Shown here: piece after piece, positions 59,300 to 64,000 of the stretch
How the letters are laid out: each line of letters starts with the position of its first letter
Position numbering within the stretch: the first letter of the stretch is position 1
Source of the DNA: an uncultured Chitinophagaceae bacterium
Lineage (GTDB): Bacteria > Bacteroidota > Bacteroidia > Chitinophagales > Chitinophagaceae
Assembly: GCA_937958995.1 (NCBI GenBank)
Contig: CALGAP010000011.1
Span: forward strand, 62,001 to 126,000
Reading direction: 5' to 3'
Length of the DNA: 64,000 nucleotides
The notes under the pieces: generated by a model
What the model was told of the DNA's origin: nothing
The model's database searches: none
What the model saw: the letters and a program-made list of their open reading frames with translations, nothing else
Program-made: the position numbers and the translations under genes

Positions 59300-60037
59300 A
59301 TGTTATACAAAATAGCCCGTTCCTCTCATATTTTCTGCCTGGCCTGTGTTATTTTTCTAATGGATTGTACGGCCTTTGCGCAGAAAATGACTATCAGCAA
59401 GTATGGCGCGGAAATACTGGACAATATGCCTGGTTACCAACAAACTGTCGCGCAAGACTCCGCTAAAAAAATGGTGGAATTACGATCCGTTTCCCCCGGC
59501 ATCATCTACGATCTGCGCTATGCCGGCACCAATAATTTCATGAAAAAACGCATGTACCCCGCCAACACACGCCACACGTTTCTGCGCGCACCCGCCGCCT
59601 GGGCCCTGGCCCGTGTGCAGCAGGAGCTGAGCATCCAGGGCTATAGCCTGAAGATCTTCGACGCCTACCGCCCCTATTCGGTCACCGTCGCATTTTGGGA
59701 ACCGATAAAGGATGAACGCTATGTGGCCAATCCCGCCAAAGGTTCGGGCCATAACCGCGGACTGGCTGTTGATCTTACTATTGTCGAAACTTCAACAGGT
59801 AAGGAGCTCGATATGGGCACGGGCTTCGATAATTTCACCGACACGGCGCATCATGCGTTTACAAAGAATCTTTCTCCGGAAGTACAGAAAGCGAGAGCGC
59901 TCTTGAAAGAAACGATGGAGAAATATGGGTTTACAGCGTTTGATACCGAGTGGTGGCATTATTACTGGCCCAATGACCGGGGATATGAGGTGTTGGATTT
60001 GCCATTTAAGAAATTGGCGCAGGTAGGTAAAAATTGA
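59300..60037 (+). CDS. M15 family D-Ala-D-Ala dipeptidase (VanX-like)
   Basis: 245 residues from the ATG at 59300 (MLYKIARSSHIFCLACVIFLM), which gives a signal peptide; a TTG at 59258 would add 14 poor residues. The zinc site is complete: GSGHNRGLAVDLTIV (SxHxxGxAxD), and FDTEWWHYYWP (ExxH). RYAGTNNFMKKRMYP and FDAYRPYSVTVAFWEPIKDERY are diagnostic of the VanX/DdpX class. It removes D-Ala-D-Ala or trims wall peptides in the periplasm, supporting salvage. Confidence 0.94.
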   Translation: MLYKIARSSHIFCLACVIFLMDCTAFAQKMTISKYGAEILDNMPGYQQTVAQDSAKKMVELRSVSPGIIYDLRYAGTNNFMKKRMYPANTRHTFLRAPAAWALARVQQELSIQGYSLKIFDAYRPYSVTVAFWEPIKDERYVANPAKGSGHNRGLAVDLTIVETSTGKELDMGTGFDNFTDTAHHAFTKNLSPEVQKARALLKETMEKYGFTAFDTEWWHYYWPNDRGYEVLDLPFKKLAQVGKN

Positions 60038-60060
60038 TTGAAGTCGTCGCTGCGAGGGCA

Positions 60061-60363
60061 TCAACTTTTCCTAAACTTCTCTGTCTTCTCCCCGCCCGTC
60101 ACATCAGCTTTGCTTCTTATCTGCAACTGCACATTGCTGATCCATTCAGGGCAACCCTTCTTGTACAATTCTTCATTGATCTTGTGCAGCAGGCCCATTA
60201 CTTCCTCATAGGTTCCTTCCAGCACGGTAGCGAAGGGCGTTACGTCATACTTTACACCGGATTGTTGAATAATTGCAATGGCTTCATCCACCCATTCATA
60301 AGGGTGTTTGTCGAGCACAATGGGAACAATTTGCACAGAGGCATTCACCAGGTAGTTATGCAT
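60061..60363 (-). CDS. MTH1187-type thiamine-binding protein
   Basis: 100 residues, the usual size. It starts MHNYLVNASVQIVPIVLDKHPYEWVDEAIAII and has the family motif VKYDVTPFATVLEGTYEEVMGLLHKI, forming a ferredoxin-like fold. DUF77 proteins bind thiamine or related compounds and are often regulators. It is the last gene of the aro run, 3 nt after the DUF952 gene. Confidence 0.85.
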   Translation of the reverse strand: MHNYLVNASVQIVPIVLDKHPYEWVDEAIAIIQQSGVKYDVTPFATVLEGTYEEVMGLLHKINEELYKKGCPEWISNVQLQIRSKADVTGGEKTEKFRKS

Positions 60364-60366
60364 AGA

Positions 60367-60672
60367 CTATTGTTGTATGGATTCGGCACTGATTACGGCT
60401 TCGAGATTGATAGGGCCATAGATATGGGGAAATGTCTGCGTCAACGAGGGCGACCACTCATAGATCAGGCGGCTGGTGAGTTTTTTAGGGTCAATGGAAA
60501 GTTTTACGAGACCGGTTTTCCCGGAAAAATATCTTGCCAGCACTTCGGGCACCTGCTCAGCCTGCGAGCAGTGAATAAATCCTTCTTCTTTCAGCGAAGC
60601 GGCTTCGTAAGAACCAGTTTGCTGTGCCGCCTTCCATTCGTCGGCAGTGGTAATGTGGTAAATAATATCCAT
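60367..60672 (-). CDS. DUF952 family protein
   Basis: 101 residues. DUF952 motifs are MDIIYHITTADEWKAAQQTGSYEAASLKEEGFIHCSQAEQVPEVLARYF and FPHIYGPINLEAV. The fold resembles ART-type glutathione-like or ADP-ribosyl domains, but function is unknown. Three nt separate it from aroC. Confidence 0.88.
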   Translation of the reverse strand: MDIIYHITTADEWKAAQQTGSYEAASLKEEGFIHCSQAEQVPEVLARYFSGKTGLVKLSIDPKKLTSRLIYEWSPSLTQTFPHIYGPINLEAVISAESIQQ

Positions 60673-60675
60673 AGG

Positions 60676-61668
60676 CTAAACAATTCGTTTAATGTGTTGC
60701 TCCAGCATCAACAGGTCGGCCAGCACAATAGCGGTGACCGCCTCCAATATAACGGGAACACGCAGGGCAATACAAAGATCATGTCTTCCTTTTACGGAAA
60801 GAATTTCCTGCTGCTGTGTTTCCCAGTTCAGCGTCTGCTGTTCTTTGGGTGTGGACGAAGTTGGTTTGATGGCGATGCGAAACACCAGTTCATTGCCATT
60901 GGTAATACCTCCCACAATGCCGCCGGCATGATTGGTGCGCGTCTTACCACTCATATCTTCAATGGCATCATTGTGCTCGCTGCCAAACATACGCGCGGCT
61001 GCAAAACCGGTCCCGAATTCGATGCCGCGCACGGCAGGTATGGCCATCACGGCATGACTCAACAGGCTTTCTGCCGAATCCCAGAAGGGTTCGCCCAAAC
61101 CGGCCGGCACGCCGGTGGCGCGGCATTCTATTATACCACCGATTGAATCTTTCGCGTCGATGGCTTTCTGAAGACCTTTCTCCAAATCCTTCTCGCCGCC
61201 TATTTCAAGTATGTTGGCTTTTACTTCAATTCCTTTCAACAATTTCTTTGCAATAACACCGGCAGCCACCAGGCACACGGTGAGCCTGCCGCTGAAATGT
61301 CCGCCGCCACGAAAATCTTCATAACCGCCGAATTTCTGGTGGGCAACAAAATCAGCGTGACCAGGTCGCGGCACCGAACGTTGTTTTTCATAATCGCCGG
61401 AGCGCGTATTTTTATTTTCGAAAATAATGGTAAGCGGCGCGCCGGTAGTCTTGCCATTAAATACACCTGTCTTGAACAACGGAATATCATCTTCTTTGCG
61501 AGGCGTGGTGCCTTTCTGAACGCCGCCTTTGCGCCTTTCGATATCGGTCACAAAATCTTCGGCACTGAGCGGTAATCCTGCAGGACAACCGTCAACTACT
61601 ATGCCCACGCATTCGCCGTGCGATTCACCGAAAATGCTTACTCGAAATATCCGGCCAAAGGAATTCAT
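60676..61668 (-). CDS. aroC: Chorismate synthase
   Basis: 330 residues, somewhat shorter than the 350-360 common for the family. It makes chorismate from EPSP using reduced FMN. Signatures are FRVSIFGESHGECVGIVVDGCPAGLP, GRLTVCLVAAGVIAKKLL and RMFGSEHND. The chain ends HIKRIV. The ATG overlaps the aroA stop by 4 nt (61665-61668). It feeds chorismate to the trp operon at 18-20 kb. Confidence 0.95.
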   Translation of the reverse strand: MNSFGRIFRVSIFGESHGECVGIVVDGCPAGLPLSAEDFVTDIERRKGGVQKGTTPRKEDDIPLFKTGVFNGKTTGAPLTIIFENKNTRSGDYEKQRSVPRPGHADFVAHQKFGGYEDFRGGGHFSGRLTVCLVAAGVIAKKLLKGIEVKANILEIGGEKDLEKGLQKAIDAKDSIGGIIECRATGVPAGLGEPFWDSAESLLSHAVMAIPAVRGIEFGTGFAAARMFGSEHNDAIEDMSGKTRTNHAGGIVGGITNGNELVFRIAIKPTSSTPKEQQTLNWETQQQEILSVKGRHDLCIALRVPVILEAVTAIVLADLLMLEQHIKRIV

Positions 61669-62933
61669 ATTGCAATGAAGTTAGAATTTAATATTTCCAG
61701 GTGCTCAAAAAAATCGGGGTAGGATTTATTTACGGCCTGCGCCTCTGCAATGGTGGTCTCGCCATCTGCCTTCAATGCCGCTACCGCGCAAGCCATCGCA
61801 ATGCGATGATCGTGATGCGAATGCACCTGCGCGCCCTTCACACCCTGCCCGCCTTCAATCAGCATCAGGTCGTTTTGCAATTCGATGCGCACACCCATTT
61901 TACCAAACTCTTCCTGCAAGGTAAGCGCACGGTTACTTTCTTTATGCGTAAGGCGGTTCACCCCTTCAATCACTGTGGTGCCTTTGCAATAAGCAGCCAG
62001 TGCAACCAAAGGGGGAAACAGATCGGGACATTCGGTAGCATCAAATTGAAATGCCCTTAACCTCGCCGGACCAATTTCAATCTGGTCGGGTTGTATGGAG
62101 AGACTGGCTTCGCAACTCATCAATGCCTGCAGCACAGCTTTATCTGCCTGGGTGCTTTGCACATCCAATCCTTTTACCGTTATGTGCCCGGCAATGGCGC
62201 CTGCTACCAGTAAGAAGGCAGCTCCGCTCCAGTCACCTTCTACGGTGTAGTGTCGGGTGTTGGGTGGAGAGTGCCGGGTGGTGGGGAAATAAAATTGTTC
62301 ATAATTTTTGTTTTCTACTTCCCAGCCAAAGTGTTTCATCACCTGTAAGGTGAGATCGATGTAAGGTTTGCTTTTGAGGTCGCGAACCGTGATGGTCACA
62401 TCGCCGGCGCCGGCGGCGGCATAGGCCATGAGTAAGCCGGTGAGAAATTGTGAGCTTAATGATCCGTCCACTTCAATATTCGCAGGTTTTAGCGGACCCT
62501 GTATTTGCAAGGGCAATTTGCCGCCATTACTTTTGATTTTGATACCGAGTTGGGGGAAAATTTCATCGAAAAAATTCATCGGGCGGGTTACAAGGCTGCC
62601 CGTGCCGTTGATAATGATTTCTTGATCACTCAAAGCTGCCAGCGGCGTAAACATGCGAATACCCAGACCACTTTCGCCGCAGTTGATCTCTGATGAAACC
62701 GGGTCCACGCCGTTGCTTTCAATAATCAGCTTATCTCCTTTGTCTTCCAGCATAGCGCCCAGTTTTTGAATCGTATCCATCGCAGCCTTATCATCATTAC
62801 TGCGGCCGGGATTCCTGATGATCGTTTTGCCTTTACTCAATAATGCCGCGGCGCAACCGCGCTGCATACTGCTTTTGCTGGTGGGCGCCTGTATAGTACC
62901 TGTTATGTTGGATGGTTGTACTGTGACAATCAT
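61665..62933 (-). CDS. aroA: 3-phosphoshikimate 1-carboxyvinyltransferase (EPSP synthase)
   Basis: 422 residues. It joins PEP to shikimate 3-phosphate. Substrate-binding regions are APTSKSSMQRGCAAALL, GESGLGIRMFTPLAAL, LSSQFLTGLLMAYAAAG, VEGDWSGAAFLLVAGA and ECPDLFPPLVALAAY, with HDHRIAMACAVAAL near the end. The segment TTRHSPPNTRHYTVEG at about 220-235 is coded by a G-rich tract (62247-62286) resembling the intergenic repeats, in frame. Both ends overlap aro neighbours by ATGA. Confidence 0.96.
   Translation of the reverse strand: MIVTVQPSNITGTIQAPTSKSSMQRGCAAALLSKGKTIIRNPGRSNDDKAAMDTIQKLGAMLEDKGDKLIIESNGVDPVSSEINCGESGLGIRMFTPLAALSDQEIIINGTGSLVTRPMNFFDEIFPQLGIKIKSNGGKLPLQIQGPLKPANIEVDGSLSSQFLTGLLMAYAAAGAGDVTITVRDLKSKPYIDLTLQVMKHFGWEVENKNYEQFYFPTTRHSPPNTRHYTVEGDWSGAAFLLVAGAIAGHITVKGLDVQSTQADKAVLQALMSCEASLSIQPDQIEIGPARLRAFQFDATECPDLFPPLVALAAYCKGTTVIEGVNRLTHKESNRALTLQEEFGKMGVRIELQNDLMLIEGGQGVKGAQVHSHHDHRIAMACAVAALKADGETTIAEAQAVNKSYPDFFEHLEILNSNFIAI
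62247..62286. repeat. G-rich repeat tract inside aroA
   Basis: TGTCGGGTGTTGGGTGGAGA and the following GTGCCGGGTGGTGGGG resemble the complement of the C-rich tracts at 1225-1260 and 43369-43384 (CACTCTACACC, CCCAACCCG). Here it is inside the reading frame and encodes PTTRHSPPNTRHYT on the minus strand. Confidence 0.45.
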
Positions 62934-63949
62934 AGATCACTGATTAATTTTTCCAGCTCGCTTACGGGAATGCCCTGCACTAATCCCTTCCCGATCTTTT
63001 CGAGCAATACATAGTTCATGGTGCCTTTCTCGCGTTTTTTGTCCATGGTGAGCACCTTCATAGCTTGCTGCTTGTCGTATTCTGCATAGGTGGGCAGACT
63101 ATATTGATCCAGCACTTTCACCACGCGTTCTGTTTCTTTGAAACCGGTCAGTTTTTCCGAGATATGACAAGCCGCGGTCATGCCGATACTGATGGCCTGG
63201 CCATGACTGAGCTCGTAAATATTTTCAATAGCATGCCCCAGGGTATGACCGAAATTGAGCAGCCTGCGCTCGCCTTTTTCAAACTCATCCACTTTTACTA
63301 CGGATGATTTTATCTCCACATTTCTCCTGATCAGTTTAGCCAGGGCAGCTTTGTTTCTTTTGAAAAATGATGGTTTATTTTTCTCGAGTTCACCAAACAG
63401 TTTTCTGTCCTTTATACAGCTATGTTTGATGATCTCGGCAAAACCATTGATCCATTCTTTTTCGGGTAGTGATTTCAGGAAACTATAATCATATAATAAG
63501 AACTCGGGTTGACGAATGGTTCCAACCAGGTTTTTATATACCCCCACATCAATCCCATTTTTTCCGCCGATAGAAGCATCTACCATGGCCAGCACGCTCG
63601 TGGGCACGAAGCCCGCGCGAATTCCGCGCATGTACACGGCCGCCACATAGCCGGTAATGTCGGTGATAACCCCGCCGCCAACTCCTATGAGAAATGTCTT
63701 GCGATCGGCCTTGAATTCAATCAGTTGCTCAATGATGGAGTCAACCGTGGCCTGCACTTTGTACTCTTCACCCGGTTTCAATACGATGGTATTGCAGCCT
63801 TTGAATTTCCTGGTATGAGCTGTATATATGTTCTCATCGGTAATAATCACCGCATGATCCTTATCCACTTTCTTCCAGGCAACTGACAGATCTGCGTCAA
63901 AATAGTAGTTGACCTTTCCCGATGAGAATTGATAAGTTTTTGTCTGCAT
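62930..63949 (-). CDS. aroB: 3-dehydroquinate synthase
   Basis: 339 residues. It converts DAHP to dehydroquinate, using NAD and a metal. Family features include FKADRKTFLIGVGGGVITDITGYVAAVYMRGI, PTSVLAMVDASIGGKNGID, KNLVGTIRQPEFLLYD, GFAEIIKHSC, and the metal ligand His residues in RLLNFGHTLGHAIENI and HGQAISIGM. It is the first gene of the aroB-aroA-aroC run, and the 51 nt beyond its start in this window are non-coding. Confidence 0.96.
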   Translation of the reverse strand: MQTKTYQFSSGKVNYYFDADLSVAWKKVDKDHAVIITDENIYTAHTRKFKGCNTIVLKPGEEYKVQATVDSIIEQLIEFKADRKTFLIGVGGGVITDITGYVAAVYMRGIRAGFVPTSVLAMVDASIGGKNGIDVGVYKNLVGTIRQPEFLLYDYSFLKSLPEKEWINGFAEIIKHSCIKDRKLFGELEKNKPSFFKRNKAALAKLIRRNVEIKSSVVKVDEFEKGERRLLNFGHTLGHAIENIYELSHGQAISIGMTAACHISEKLTGFKETERVVKVLDQYSLPTYAEYDKQQAMKVLTMDKKREKGTMNYVLLEKIGKGLVQGIPVSELEKLISDL

Positions 63950-64000
63950 TACGAATTAAAGATGCGGTTCTGGTGATTGATACTTTCCATGTGCACTGCA

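Noticed and set aside
1..64000. CRISPR array, prophage or insertion sequence
   Set aside because: No regularly spaced repeats, no transposase, integrase or phage structural gene seen on either strand.
1..64000. tRNA or rRNA genes
   Set aside because: No cloverleaf with GTTCGA-type T loop or rRNA sequence recognised in gaps; a tRNAscan run would settle it.

Overview
This 64 kb window is chromosomal DNA from a member of the Bacteroidota, most likely family Chitinophagaceae (an inference from gene content, not from a marker gene). Supporting signs are a SusC/SusD pair driven by an ECF sigma/FecR pair, a PorW/SprE-like type IX secretion protein, DUF4954 and DUF2911 proteins, several SPII lipoproteins, -7 promoter elements of the Bacteroidota form TAnnTTTG, and general lack of Shine-Dalgarno sequences. 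No rRNA, tRNA, CRISPR array, transposase, integrase or phage gene was seen. The DNA looks like core chromosome with small accessory patches.

Layout. 0.1-1 kb: bactofilin and a membrane-anchor protein. 1.3-8.2 kb: PorW-like TPR protein, class A penicillin-binding protein and a DUF2911 protein, all on +. 8.2-19.9 kb: one long minus-strand run, read from right to left as trp leader peptide and attenuator, trpE, trpG, trpD, trpC, trpF, a CTP-synthase-like amidotransferase relative, trpB, trpA, hisH, hisA, hisF, an unlisted 57-residue membrane ORF, hisIE and a TlpA-like thioredoxin, closed by a 23-bp perfect hairpin. 20-26 kb: a small GNAT, pdxJ, two stand-alone proteins resembling T9SS sorting domains, a TonB-dependent receptor and two hypothetical proteins. 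26.3-32.1 kb: a minus-strand run (TPR lipoprotein, rpe, methyltransferase, zinc alcohol dehydrogenase, Gfo/Idh oxidoreductase) divergent from a PD40 beta-propeller lipoprotein. 32.2-40.2 kb: ECF sigma, FecR, SusC, SusD, then a Cys-containing secreted mini-protein and a MauE/DoxX membrane protein on the other strand. 40.5-48 kb: a b-type-cytochrome-like membrane protein, bestrophin, M48 protease, AraC regulator, DUF4403 lipoprotein, and a second ECF sigma overlapping a protein that appears to span both membranes. 47.8-56.4 kb: SET protein, mgtE, S9 peptidase, glmS, DUF4954. 56.4-60 kb: envelope proteins including RlpA-like, L,D-transpeptidase and M15 dipeptidase. 60-64 kb: aroB-aroA-aroC with two small conserved proteins.

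The genes connect metabolically. aroBAC makes chorismate, the trp operon consumes it, and trp and his both draw on PRPP. The clearest regulatory signal in the window is the trp attenuator: a 20-residue leader peptide with three consecutive Trp codons, a GC-rich strand at its end that can pair with the terminator, and a terminator hairpin with U tract just before trpE. The most system-like accessory regions are the ECF/FecR/SusCD/mini-protein/MauE locus and the ECF plus two-membrane-spanning partner at 46 kb.

Three dispersed intergenic elements share the core GCTGCCGCGC, and a related G-rich repeat lies inside the aroA reading frame.
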